A stretch of 32,277 nucleotides of DNA from Lacticaseibacillus zeae DSM 20178 = KCTC 3804 (GCF_000260435.1 NZ_BACQ01000063.1:1-32277), one strand, 5' to 3'. Positions 15,868 through 23,515 are shown, counted from the stretch's first letter. Notes: generated from the letters alone by a model not told the origin. Made by a program: numbers and translations.

Positions 15868-16929
15868 ATGTATCTCTCATTAAAAGAAATCTGGCATGAA
15901 AAATTACGCTACGGCTTGATCATCGCGATGATGCTGTTGGTCACCTACCTAGTGTTCATTCTGAGTGCACTGGCCAATGGGTTATCGCAACAAAACACGC
16001 AGGCGATTGACTCGTGGGACACGTCGCGGGTGGTGTTGGCAAAAGATTCGGACATCAATTTGAGCCAATCGTTGTTGACGTCGCAACAAACCAAGGATCT
16101 TAACCTAGGCAAGTCGCAGGCTTACGTCGGAACAATCGGCGTAGTCGCGACCAGCAGCAAGCATGATGAAATTCGCTCGACCATGATCGGGCTTGACTGG
16201 GATCAGTACATCGGCAAGGATATGAAGCTAGTCAGCGGCCATCGCGCTAAAAGTGACCATCAAATTGTGGTGGATACGGAATTCAAAGATAAAGGCTATG
16301 CGCTTGGCGACAAGGTTAAGTTGAGCACGAAAGGCAAGCGTTATACGATTGTCGGCTTTACCGAAAACGCCAAAATGAGTGTTGCGCCGGTTGTTTACGG
16401 CACCATGAATGCTTGGCGCACCTTGCACAATCTGCCAAACACCTTCACGGCTAGCGGCATTGTTTCCAAGTCGAATAACTTCAAAGTCAACACCAGCGAC
16501 CTGAAGACTTACTCGGCGAATACTTTTATCCAGAAACTGCCCGGTTATTCGGCCCAAAATAGTACCTTTACCTTTATGATCGGCTTCCTGTTTGTGATTT
16601 CGCTGATTGTCATCGCTGTGTTCCTCTACATTTTGACGATGCAAAAACTGCCAAACTACGCAGTACTGCGGGCGCAGAGCGTACCATCCCGGACACTGGT
16701 CATCACGACCATTGCGCAAGCGTTGATTTTGGTCACATTAGGTCTGGCCTTAGGTGGCGCGTTGACGGCTGTCACGGCGCAGTTCATGCCGATGGGCGTC
16801 CCGATGATCTTCTCGCCTCAACTTAACGTCGCCATCGTCATCGGCATTCTGCTCACCGGTTTTCTGGGTTCGATCATTCCCATCCGCACCATCTTAAAAG
16901 TCGATCCTGTTACCGCCATTGGAGGTTGA
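15868..16929 (+). CDS. hrtB: FtsX-type ABC permease, HrtB-like heme exporter subunit
   Basis: The protein has 353 residues, the usual HrtB size. An N-terminal helix (about 15-40, LRYGLIIAMMLLVTYLVFIL) is followed by a large extracytoplasmic domain (about 45-225) and three C-terminal helices (about 232-255, 275-300, 312-340), the MacB/FtsX topology. The ending IPIRTILKVDPVTAIGG is typical of the family. It starts 5 bases after the regulator stop with AAGGAG upstream, and its end nearly touches the ATPase gene. With the ATPase it should extract or export membrane-associated heme, protecting against toxicity. Other hydrophobic toxic compounds cannot be ruled out. Confidence 0.8.
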   Translation: MYLSLKEIWHEKLRYGLIIAMMLLVTYLVFILSALANGLSQQNTQAIDSWDTSRVVLAKDSDINLSQSLLTSQQTKDLNLGKSQAYVGTIGVVATSSKHDEIRSTMIGLDWDQYIGKDMKLVSGHRAKSDHQIVVDTEFKDKGYALGDKVKLSTKGKRYTIVGFTENAKMSVAPVVYGTMNAWRTLHNLPNTFTASGIVSKSNNFKVNTSDLKTYSANTFIQKLPGYSAQNSTFTFMIGFLFVISLIVIAVFLYILTMQKLPNYAVLRAQSVPSRTLVITTIAQALILVTLGLALGGALTAVTAQFMPMGVPMIFSPQLNVAIVIGILLTGFLGSIIPIRTILKVDPVTAIGG

Positions 16930-16933
16930 TGTT

Positions 16934-17623
16934 ATGTCAGCAATCGAATTAAAACACATTATTAAAAATTTCAAGACCCCGACAAGCAACGTCGAAGTGC
17001 TCAAGGATGTCAATTTTAGCGCTGATTCTGGCAGCCTATCGTTAGTACTAGGTCCGTCCGGATCAGGTAAAAGTACATTTTTAACTATTGCTGGCGGTAT
17101 TCAAACGCCGACTGAAGGGGTCGTGACGACTGCCGGGAAGAATCTTGAACAGTTGTCCGGCAAAGCGCGCGATGCCTTGCGTCTAGACAACATCGGCTTT
17201 GTGCTTCAGTCTTACAACTTAGTCCCATATCTGACGGTCGGCGAACAGTTTAAGCTAGTCGATAAGATCAAGCCAAAAGGCAATCTCAGTCATGAGGCGC
17301 TGGAAGCATTATTAGACGACTTAGGGATCGCCAACTTGGTAAACCAATATCCGGCATCGCTGTCAGGTGGTCAAACGCAACGGGTTGCCATTGCCCGGGC
17401 GCTTTATCCGGATCCAGCCATCGTGCTCGCTGATGAACCGACCGCGGCTTTGGATAGCCCACGGGTCGCCATCGTCGGCCAGTTGTTAGCCGACCTCGCC
17501 CACAAACACAACAAGGCCATCGTTGTTGTCACCCACGACGTCCGGCTGGAACAGTTTGCCGATCGAAAGTTTACACTGCTCGATGGCCAGTTAAAAGAAG
17601 GCGCGCCGAAGTATGCTGCGTAA
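16934..17623 (+). CDS. hrtA: ABC ATPase, HrtA-like heme exporter subunit
   Basis: The ATG at 16934 has GGAGG at 16921-16925; a start at 16919 would overlap the permease and lacks a site. The 229 residues carry Walker A GPSGSGKST (40-48), a Q-loop in VLQSYNLV, the signature LSGGQTQR, Walker B VLADEPTAALD and an H-loop VVTHDVRL. It belongs to the LolD/MacB class that pairs with FtsX-type permeases. As last gene of the operon it is followed by a strong bidirectional terminator. ATP hydrolysis drives the mechanotransmission or export by the neighbouring HrtB-like protein. Confidence 0.85.
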   Translation: MSAIELKHIIKNFKTPTSNVEVLKDVNFSADSGSLSLVLGPSGSGKSTFLTIAGGIQTPTEGVVTTAGKNLEQLSGKARDALRLDNIGFVLQSYNLVPYLTVGEQFKLVDKIKPKGNLSHEALEALLDDLGIANLVNQYPASLSGGQTQRVAIARALYPDPAIVLADEPTAALDSPRVAIVGQLLADLAHKHNKAIVVVTHDVRLEQFADRKFTLLDGQLKEGAPKYAA

Positions 17624-17650
17624 GTTTGCAGCGCTACATTGAGTCATACG

Positions 17651-17692
17651 AAAAAGGACCAAGCACAATTTGAAAAGTGCTTGGTCCTTTTT
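17651..17692. terminator. Bidirectional terminator between hrtA-like and nox-like genes
   Basis: AAAAAGGACCAAGCAC (17651-17666) is perfectly complementary to GTGCTTGGTCCTTTTT (17677-17692). U-tracts exist in both directions, serving the convergent neighbours. Confidence 0.9.
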
Positions 17693-17749
17693 GCATGGCT
17701 GATGAAAGGCATTAGCCCAAATGCCTTTTGTCAAATAAACAATAGTCGA

Positions 17750-19120
17750 TTAAAAGCGTGGTTCACCTAATGCATGTTGCGCAGCTAGGTTCAGCAGGCT
17801 CCATTGCCGGTCGAAACCTGGCTGGAAGAAGAAGTCGGCTTCGGCTAAATCCTCTAGGCTCAAGCCATGTTGAACGGCAAGCGCCAAGACATTGCCTTGC
17901 GCAGTGACGTCGTACGTTGATAAAACAGCGCCACCGAGCAGTCGATGAGTTTGCGGGTCAAAGACAAGATTGACGCAAACCGGGGGATTACCATTGCCTT
18001 CCGGTACATATGCCGGGCGCAAAGTATCCGTATAGAACGAAGTGTCAACCTTAACGCCGGAGCGGCCGGCTGTGAACGTGTTCAGACCGGTAGCCGCAAA
18101 ATGATAATCGAAAACGCTCAGCGCGCTGGAACCAACGACGCCGCCAAAAGGACGTGCCGGATGTTCTGCAAAAATGTTAGCCGCCAGATAGCGTGCTTCA
18201 CGCCGGGCAACGGTTGCCAATGCGATCGGCACCTTTTGCTGGGCGGCAACCCCGTAAACCAGCGTTGCGTCGCCGATAGCGTAAACATCAGGTAGGTTGG
18301 TGCGCAGATATGGATCCGTGTTGATGAAGCCACGGTCGTCAAGGTCGACAGTACCTTTCAACCATTCCGTTGCCGGCTTAACCCCAGCAGCTTGAATGAC
18401 CAGATCCGTCGCAACATCGCCCGCGTCGGTCTTCACGGCACTAACGGCACCGTCACCGGCGAAACTTTCGATTTTGACGCCAAGTTTAAGTTCCACGCCT
18501 TTATCGGTGAGTTCCTTGGCGATAATGTTGGTCATGTCAGGGTCGAGATAAGTGCCCAGCGGCCGATCAATGATATCCAGCAGTGTGACTTCCTTGCCCG
18601 CTTTCCGGCTGGCTTCGGCCGCTTCAATACCGATGTAACCGGCACCGATGATGGTAATATGTTTAACTGCCGGATCTTCCAGTTTGGCTTTAATTTTGGT
18701 TGCCCAGTCGTAACCGCGCATCAGGAAAATATTTTTCAAGTCGTTACCAGGCACCGGCAATGAATTCGGCCGCACGCCGGAACTCAGAATCAATTTATCA
18801 TAAGGATAATCCTGTGCCGTGCCATTCTTCGTGTCGCGAACGGTCACCGTTTTGACATCAGCATTGATCGCCGTGACCTCATGATTGTTAAGAACATGGG
18901 CGCCGCGCTTGATCAAATCATCCGGGCGGAAGTTCCGCACGTCATTGACGTCCGTCACCTGGTCTTCCAGGAAAAGTTCCATCCCACATGACATAAAGGA
19001 AACAAAGTCACCCGCTTCAAACATGGTAATATCAGCATCCGGATAGCGATGCAGTAACTCCAAAACGCTTTGATGACCACCATGCGATGCTCCAACAACA
19101 ATAATCTTTGGTTTGTCCAC
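17750..19120 (-). CDS. nox: H2O-forming NADH oxidase / NADH peroxidase family flavoprotein
   Basis: The GTG at 19120 follows AGGAGG (complement 19129-19134) by 8 bases; the longer frame from 19153 would contain that site. The 456 residues show an N-terminal FAD Rossmann motif (VVGASHGG), the redox-active Cys45 in SFMSCGMELF, an NAD-binding motif (IIGAGYIGIEAAE, about 165-178) and the second FAD motif VYAIGDATLV. This is the Nox/Npr/CoA-disulfide reductase family. Lactic acid bacteria use Nox to regenerate NAD+ while reducing oxygen to water. The single Cys near residue 45 fits Nox or peroxidase; CoA-disulfide reductase is less likely but not excluded. It has its own promoter. Confidence 0.85.
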   Translation of the reverse strand: MDKPKIIVVGASHGGHQSVLELLHRYPDADITMFEAGDFVSFMSCGMELFLEDQVTDVNDVRNFRPDDLIKRGAHVLNNHEVTAINADVKTVTVRDTKNGTAQDYPYDKLILSSGVRPNSLPVPGNDLKNIFLMRGYDWATKIKAKLEDPAVKHITIIGAGYIGIEAAEASRKAGKEVTLLDIIDRPLGTYLDPDMTNIIAKELTDKGVELKLGVKIESFAGDGAVSAVKTDAGDVATDLVIQAAGVKPATEWLKGTVDLDDRGFINTDPYLRTNLPDVYAIGDATLVYGVAAQQKVPIALATVARREARYLAANIFAEHPARPFGGVVGSSALSVFDYHFAATGLNTFTAGRSGVKVDTSFYTDTLRPAYVPEGNGNPPVCVNLVFDPQTHRLLGGAVLSTYDVTAQGNVLALAVQHGLSLEDLAEADFFFQPGFDRQWSLLNLAAQHALGEPRF

Positions 19121-19175
19121 AATAAATTCCTCCTCGTTATGTAGTAACCGCATTCAGCCTCGCGATTCCTCCTCT

Positions 19176-19204
19176 ATATTAGAATAGTTACAATCTAACG
19201 TCAA
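19176..19204 (-). promoter_or_regulatory. Promoter of the NADH oxidase gene
   Basis: On the minus strand TTGACG (complement 19199-19204) and TAATAT (complement 19176-19181) are 17 bases apart, about 60 bases upstream of the GTG start. Confidence 0.75.
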
Positions 19205-19262
19205 TGGCTGACTGCAATTAATTATCGTACAATTTTATTTTAGCTTTACCTAAACCGAGTGT

Positions 19263-19299
19263 ACCAAAAAAGTACTGCAAAGGGCAGTTATCTGTCTTG
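19263..19299. repeat. Direct repeat copy 1 (37 bp)
   Basis: The stretch from ACCAAAAAAG to TTATCTGTCTTG recurs at 19508-19544 with two differences (AGTACTG here, AGCGCTG there). This copy keeps the T-tract side (minus strand) of a terminator but has lost the pairing outer arm, so it looks like a degenerate half-duplicate. Confidence 0.75.
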
Positions 19300-19407
19300 C
19301 TACAAGGAACTGGGGCGCAATGGTCAAAGAGTTTTAATGGGAGAACTGTTCTATTGTTGGCGAATGTGAGACTGGACTTTCTCGTTCTATAACGCGCTCA
19401 CAGTCGC

Positions 19408-19487
19408 AGAAATCTACGTGTAAGGACCTTGACCGCAATGGCCAAAGCCCGGCCATCACGGTCAAGGCCACTTACACTCCGATTTCT
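19408..19487. repeat. 80-base imperfect hairpin between nox and HAD genes
   Basis: Paired blocks are AGAAATC/GATTTCT, GTGTAAG/CTTACAC, CCTTGACCG/CGGTCAAGG and ATGGCC/GGCCAT, separated by small, nearly symmetric internal loops. Neither side has a U-tract, so it is not a simple terminator. It could be a structured small RNA, a processed palindromic repeat or a MITE remnant. Confidence 0.7.
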
Positions 19488-19507
19488 AAGCGCTCCTGTT
19501 CGCGCTC

Positions 19508-19558
19508 ACCAAAAAAGCGCTGCAAAGGGCAGTTATCTGTCTTGTCTACAGCGCTTTT
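19508..19558 (-). terminator. Terminator of the HAD phosphatase gene, containing direct repeat copy 2
   Basis: On the minus strand AAAAGCGCTG (19549-19558) pairs with CAGCGCTTTT (19513-19522), with a small inner hairpin (GACAG/CTGCC with one wobble) and a TTTTTT tract beyond. It lies 30 bases after the HAD stop. Bases 19508-19544 are the second copy of the 37-bp repeat. Confidence 0.75.
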
Positions 19559-19587
19559 CCGCGACGATTTGGTTAACCAAGTCGAAT

Positions 19588-20406
19588 TTAAATGATTTTG
19601 AAGTGCTTCAATGCCTGGACCACGCCATCTTCGTCATTGCTGGCAGTGACGTAATCAGCTTGGTCTTTGACGACGTCCTGACCATTGGCGACTGCAATGC
19701 TGGTGCCGGCAAAATCAAACATATCCAAATCATTATGTTCGTCGCCAAATGCGATCACGTTATCTGGATGCAAGCCCAGATACTGGGTCAGCTGTGCCAG
19801 CCCCCAACCCTTGTTGACGCCGCGGGGCATGATTTCCAACATGAACGGCATACTGCGAATGACGGTAAATCGATTGCCAAACTCGGCCTCAGCTTGCGGT
19901 TGGATTTTGGCAAGATTTTCCGGTTCACCCAGCAACAAGCCCTTAGCAATCACAAAATCGTCCGGCATTTCCTGAGGCTCACGCACCTTAATCCCTGCAT
20001 GGTTCTCCCACGCCTGCAAAACCGTATACTTGCTGATGTTACGATCAGCCGTATACACATCGCCAGCAGGAGTGATCACGTTGCTGTCAATCCCGGCCGC
20101 CGAAACATGCGTCGCAAAAGTCGAAAAATCCTGATAATCCTGATGATTCAGAAACTTTTGGGCAATGATTTTGCCGTTGGTGCTCTGTACCACCCCGCCG
20201 CCTTGAACAATGACATACTGATCATCGCCGTGCAGCCCCAAGGCATCCAACGTGGTTCGAACGCCTGGCAACGGTCGCCCGGTGCACGGTACGATTTTAA
20301 TCCCCTTAGCCTGCGCCGCCTTCAAACCACGGATGGTGGCAGACGACAACTGCTTGTGCGAGTCGAGGAGTGTGTCATCCAAATCGACTGCGATCAAGCG
20401 AAACAT
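19588..20406 (-). CDS. Cof-type HAD-superfamily phosphatase
   Basis: The start at 20406 gives 272 residues, opening MFRLIAVDLDDTLLDS, with HAD motif I at D8/D10. The upstream extension to 20460 is not HAD-like. Motif II-like VPCTGRPLPGV, a cap of the Cof/IIB type and motif IV in AFGDEHNDLDMF complete the active site. Cof-type enzymes of lactic acid bacteria dephosphorylate sugar phosphates, flavin nucleotides or pyridoxal phosphate in the cytosol; the substrate is not predictable here. It appears monocistronic with its own terminator at 19508-19558. A 332-residue frame on the opposite strand is a shadow of this GC-richer gene. Confidence 0.85.
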   Translation of the reverse strand: MFRLIAVDLDDTLLDSHKQLSSATIRGLKAAQAKGIKIVPCTGRPLPGVRTTLDALGLHGDDQYVIVQGGGVVQSTNGKIIAQKFLNHQDYQDFSTFATHVSAAGIDSNVITPAGDVYTADRNISKYTVLQAWENHAGIKVREPQEMPDDFVIAKGLLLGEPENLAKIQPQAEAEFGNRFTVIRSMPFMLEIMPRGVNKGWGLAQLTQYLGLHPDNVIAFGDEHNDLDMFDFAGTSIAVANGQDVVKDQADYVTASNDEDGVVQALKHFKII

Positions 20407-20500
20407 GGCAGTCACATCCCTTCTTGAAGTCAGCTTAGCATGGAAAGCGGGCGGCAACAATGTGGAAATTAATCAGTCTGGCCAGAAACTTCCTACAGTT

Positions 20501-21712
20501 CTATCGTGGAACATGGATAACACGTTTGGAGCTGCGTGCAGTTCGTATTCGTTGAAAATAGGCAATCAAGATCATTAAGATAGTGAGGATAGCTAAAGCT
20601 GACAGACAGACAAAGAGGCCTGAAGTAACTGTAATCTTCGGATTATCTAAGGAGTAAGCGCTAATGCCTGTCGTGACTGACACGGATTGTAAATAAGTTG
20701 TTGGCAATAGCTCTCCGATTTTTTTTAATGGATCAATGGTGGAAGTTAATAATAGCAAACCGATCGTAGACACAAGCGAGATAAATAGAGAGGCCATTTT
20801 GTTTCTAACGAGGGAACATATAAACAAAACGAAGACAATGATAAATAGACTCGACGCGGCTTGAAGACAAAAAGCAGGCAGCAGTACTTGGTACCAGTCA
20901 TTGAACGTCATTGTCATCGCCGGCAATTCATAAAAAAGAATAGGGTAGTTCAAACTACCAAATCCGTTTACCATGGTTCCTACAGTGAGCGCTAGGATAG
21001 CAGCCATAAAGAAAAGCAAAAGCGTACAACCCCATACGATACCTATATGCCACAGGTTGAGAGTGAGTTCATGTTGAGGAACCAATAAACTGATGTTCAT
21101 TCGTGATCGGTAAGACTCACCAAATAAATTGACCGCGATATATACAGATATTAGTGTTAGTAGAACAGGAATCATATTTTGCCATACCCACAACAAAAAG
21201 CCTGTGCCATTAGCAGAAAAATCTTCATTATATTTTTGAACATTTCCTTTCTTCAACGCCAGAAAACGCAGGCGTTCTCGTTCTATCGCATTTTCCAGTG
21301 GCTTTCGATTTGGGTCATTGGTTTCGTTTTGGTTTAGTTTTTTATCCATCTCAATGGTTTTGAGTCGAAGAGCATACGCCTGCGACCACTTTTTTGAGTT
21401 CAGGTACTCTTGAATGGCCAAATCACGTTTTAGTAACTTTTTAGAAAGCTGAATATCTTGACGGCGCATTTCTTTTTGTTCGGCGCTTAAAGAATCAGAA
21501 CGTATTTCTTTTTGAAGATTAACAATCCCTCTCTTATAATTCTTGATTTCTTGTGAGACTGTGCGTTCAAATGAAATGGCCTTTGATGTTTGGTGGTTAA
21601 AATAAAATGTTATGGCCACACAGAGAATGAGCAGTCCGACAAGAACAATGCTCATTGGATTCTTGATAATTTTCTTGATGTCCCATAAACCGATGCTCAT
21701 CTTATTCCTCAT
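20501..21712 (-). CDS. ABC-2 type permease with extracytoplasmic coiled coil
   Basis: The protein has 403 residues. The first helix (about 19-37) is followed by a long charged segment (about 45-165), rich in K/E/R and probably a coiled coil outside the membrane. Five or six further helices lie between about 175 and 390. The layout is that of ABC-2 family permeases such as those for peptide immunity or bacitracin-type export. Its start overlaps the ATPase gene by 11 bases (21702-21712), so the two are coupled. With the secreted peptide at 22388-22684 it forms a peptide-ABC locus analogous to the lactococcin-972-like one. No close named family is recognised. Confidence 0.75.
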   Translation of the reverse strand: MRNKMSIGLWDIKKIIKNPMSIVLVGLLILCVAITFYFNHQTSKAISFERTVSQEIKNYKRGIVNLQKEIRSDSLSAEQKEMRRQDIQLSKKLLKRDLAIQEYLNSKKWSQAYALRLKTIEMDKKLNQNETNDPNRKPLENAIERERLRFLALKKGNVQKYNEDFSANGTGFLLWVWQNMIPVLLTLISVYIAVNLFGESYRSRMNISLLVPQHELTLNLWHIGIVWGCTLLLFFMAAILALTVGTMVNGFGSLNYPILFYELPAMTMTFNDWYQVLLPAFCLQAASSLFIIVFVLFICSLVRNKMASLFISLVSTIGLLLLTSTIDPLKKIGELLPTTYLQSVSVTTGISAYSLDNPKITVTSGLFVCLSALAILTILMILIAYFQRIRTARSSKRVIHVPR

Positions 21713-22313
21713 AAAGTTTTTGGTCCTTTAAGGTTAGTACATGATCAGCGATGTCTTTAACGTCTTCGATGTAGTGCGAAGCTAGTATAATGGTTTTCTT
21801 TGCTTTCTTTAAAGCAAAGAGTTGGGAGTACAGCAATTCCCTTGAACCAGCATCTAACCCGTTGTTGATTTCGTCAAAGATCAGAACCTTTGCATCGCTT
21901 GCAATATACATGGCAATAAGCAACTTTTGTTTCATACCTAGAGAATACTTTGAAATTTTTAGATTAATAAAATCATGTAATTGCCAAGTATCTAATACGG
22001 CATCCAATGGAACTGCGGACTTCCACTGAGACTTTACGAATCTTAGGTAGTCCATTCCGGTTAAATGCCTGTCTAACCAATCGGACGTTTCATAGAAGAA
22101 GATAGCCAATTTCATTTCACTTAGTGGCTGGCCTAGGATTTTGACCTTACCCGAAGAAATTGGGATGAGTCCTGTCAATGCGCGAAAAACAGTTGTCTTT
22201 CCAGAACCATTCACAGCAATCAGCGCGTAAATCCGTGCGCTTTTAAATTCATAGCTGAAATCAGCGATGATTGGAAAGCGCGTTTTAATTGATAAGTTGG
22301 TAACTGTCATCAT
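21702..22313 (-). CDS. ABC transporter ATPase of a peptide-associated ABC-2 system
   Basis: The 203-residue protein is short for an ABC ATPase. Walker A reads AVNGSGKTT (33-41), with Ala replacing the usual first Gly. The signature is YSLGMKQKL, Walker B is VLIFDEINNGLD, with Ile replacing the usual Pro of DEP, and the H-loop is LASHYIEDV. Catalytic Lys, Asp, Glu and His are present, so activity is likely. GGAGG lies 11 bases before the ATG at 22313. It is coupled to the permease by an 11-base overlap and lies downstream of a hairpin separating it from the peptide gene. Export of, or immunity to, the peptide is the inferred role. Confidence 0.85.
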   Translation of the reverse strand: MMTVTNLSIKTRFPIIADFSYEFKSARIYALIAVNGSGKTTVFRALTGLIPISSGKVKILGQPLSEMKLAIFFYETSDWLDRHLTGMDYLRFVKSQWKSAVPLDAVLDTWQLHDFINLKISKYSLGMKQKLLIAMYIASDAKVLIFDEINNGLDAGSRELLYSQLFALKKAKKTIILASHYIEDVKDIADHVLTLKDQKLYEE

Positions 22314-22342
22314 CAGATAACAAACCTCCGCTTAATTGAAAA

Positions 22343-22373
22343 GGGGGCAAAGGCATCCACTGCCTCTGCCTCC
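22343..22373 (-). terminator. Terminator/attenuator between secreted peptide and ABC genes
   Basis: On the minus strand GGAGGCAGAGGCA (22361-22373) pairs with TGCCTTTGCCCCC (22343-22355) with only minor mismatches, followed by TTTT. It occupies the gap between the peptide stop and the ATPase start, as in the lactococcin-972-like locus. Confidence 0.65.
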
Positions 22374-22387
22374 ATGCTTTCTAAATA

Positions 22388-22684
22388 TTAGTGTCCACCG
22401 TGATAATGGCGGGTGTTTTGATACCTAATATAATTCCAGCCGCTGCCAATCTTATACCAGCTAGTGTTTAAGTAATAGGCACTGGCTGGGATTGTTTTGT
22501 ACTTAAAATCAAAGCTGTTACTTTGTTTAGTATAGATGTTGTAATCACTTTTAAACCATTTTTCCACTTTTCGCCATGAATTAGCGTCCACTAAGTTAGT
22601 GGAAGTAAGTGCCCCAATACCCACAAACATAGCGAGCACAACTAGCGTGTACGAAACCTCTTCATCACAAAAACTCCTCCTCAT
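22388..22684 (-). pseudogene. Small secreted aromatic-rich peptide, apparently frameshifted in the signal sequence
   Basis: The 98-codon frame from 22684 contains a signal-peptide core (LVVLAMFVGIGAL) and a cleavage-like VDA/NSW, then a 64-residue mature part rich in Tyr, Trp, Lys and Asn, ending HYHGGH. The ribosome site AGGAGG (complement 22676-22681) lies inside this frame's first codons. The correctly spaced GTG-ATG (22668, 22665) opens another frame, M-K-R-F-R-T-R, which stops at 22642. That short frame supplies the positively charged n-region the hydrophobic core needs. A one-base indel between 22665 and 22642 is the simplest explanation; ribosomal frameshifting or an assembly error are alternatives. 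No known bacteriocin family is recognised. A terminator and an ABC pair follow. Confidence 0.6.
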
Positions 22685-23052
22685 ATGCTAGATCAACATT
22701 TAATCAACTTAACAAGTACATTATTTCATATGGGAAAAATTTTAACAACTTACACTATCAAAAATGGTCAATATATAGATAACTAAAGTACTTTATAATG
22801 ATAATTTTGAGAATCATATTATTTATTAGCGATTTTTATAATAATTTTAAACACCGAATAAAGTTGTAACGAGAATTAATGCCTAAATAGCTCGTGGCAT
22901 CGCGACAAGCAAAAACCCGCGTCACGAAAGCCCTACAATGGACAAGCCCTTTAGCGGAACATGGTATATTTCAAATTTCTGGGTTGGCTTATTTTTCTAT
23001 AAACGATGCATGCTTGAAGGCAACATAAAGCTTAAAAATAATTACTGCATGG
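22685..23052. other. AT-rich intergenic region
   Basis: No gene is supported in this stretch. The part near 22685-22860 is very AT-rich and should hold the promoter of the minus-strand peptide locus. Around 22890-22930 a small imperfect dyad (CGTG...CGCG with CGCG...CACG) is seen, without a U-tract. Confidence 0.45.
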
Positions 23053-23322
23053 TCAAATCTCGCCATGCCGGCCAACATCCAGCAGGCGGACAACATCAGC
23101 CTCGAGCCGATAGATTAACAGCCAGTTACCCTTAATAAACAACGCACGATCGGTTTTCCGTTTCTTAATAACATGATCGTCATACTTTTCCGGCAAAGGT
23201 TGGCCTGCACGCAAGTAGTCCAATACTTGTTGATAGTCTGTTTGCGTAAATCGCCCGGCTTGGAGTAGGTGCTTGAGATGCTTTTTGAAGCGCGATTGTT
23301 CGATGATCTGGCGTGTGGGCAT
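23053..23322 (-). CDS. YafQ/RelE-superfamily mRNA interferase toxin, orphan
   Basis: The 89-residue protein has the YafQ layout: basic first helix (RFKKHLKHLLQAG), then GQPLPEKYDDH, then GNWLLIYRLEADVVRLLDVGRHGEI. Compared with E. coli YafQ, the His of the KDH motif, the Trp of DWILIY and the late His of TGTH have counterparts. The His of RDAHVEPDW is replaced (Leu/Phe) and the following Asp is Asn. It begins at 23322 with AAGGAGG upstream. A RelB/DinJ antitoxin would be expected directly upstream, but the 190 bases to the divergent PTS regulator hold no credible one. It is either an orphan, weakened toxin or part of a broken module. Confidence 0.75.
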   Translation of the reverse strand: MPTRQIIEQSRFKKHLKHLLQAGRFTQTDYQQVLDYLRAGQPLPEKYDDHVIKKRKTDRALFIKGNWLLIYRLEADVVRLLDVGRHGEI

Positions 23323-23395
23323 TTGTGAGAAGCCTCCTTCGTTTTCTTAAGCGTAACGCTAAGGAAATACGAGGGGAACCTCTTTTTTAAAATTC

Positions 23396-23407
23396 TAGTG
23401 ATCACTA
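23396..23407. promoter_or_regulatory. 12-bp palindrome in the toxin/PTS divergent region
   Basis: TAGTGATCACTA is a perfect dyad between the divergent toxin and PTS-regulator genes. A second dyad, AGCGTAACGCT, lies at 23350-23360 just before the toxin ribosome site. Either could be an operator; neither is assigned. Confidence 0.35.
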
Positions 23408-23461
23408 AAACGTCTATTACAACTGGCTTCAAAGAACCTTCCACAATAATACGAAGCATAA

Positions 23462-23475
23462 TGTAATCGCATTCA
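23462..23475. promoter_or_regulatory. cre site upstream of the PTS operon
   Basis: TGTAATCGCATTCA fits 13 of 14 positions of the CcpA consensus TGWNANCGNTNWCA and lies about 40 bases before the first gene of the PTS operon, consistent with catabolite repression. Confidence 0.6.
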
Positions 23476-23515
23476 TTTGCTACCCGTGCTAACTTAAACG
23501 TCGAGGGGGGAAGAC

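Noticed and set aside
17945-18763. Plus-strand frames of 116 and 123 residues
   Set aside because: They are antisense to the NADH oxidase gene, whose motifs are complete; no independent support.
19429-20427. 332-residue open frame on the plus strand
   Set aside because: It is antisense to the well-supported HAD phosphatase, begins inside the long hairpin, lacks a ribosome site and shows no family motifs.
23115-23459. 114-residue minus-strand frame overlapping the toxin, considered as its antitoxin
   Set aside because: It overlaps the toxin in another frame, has no RelB/DinJ-like features and is mostly a shadow.
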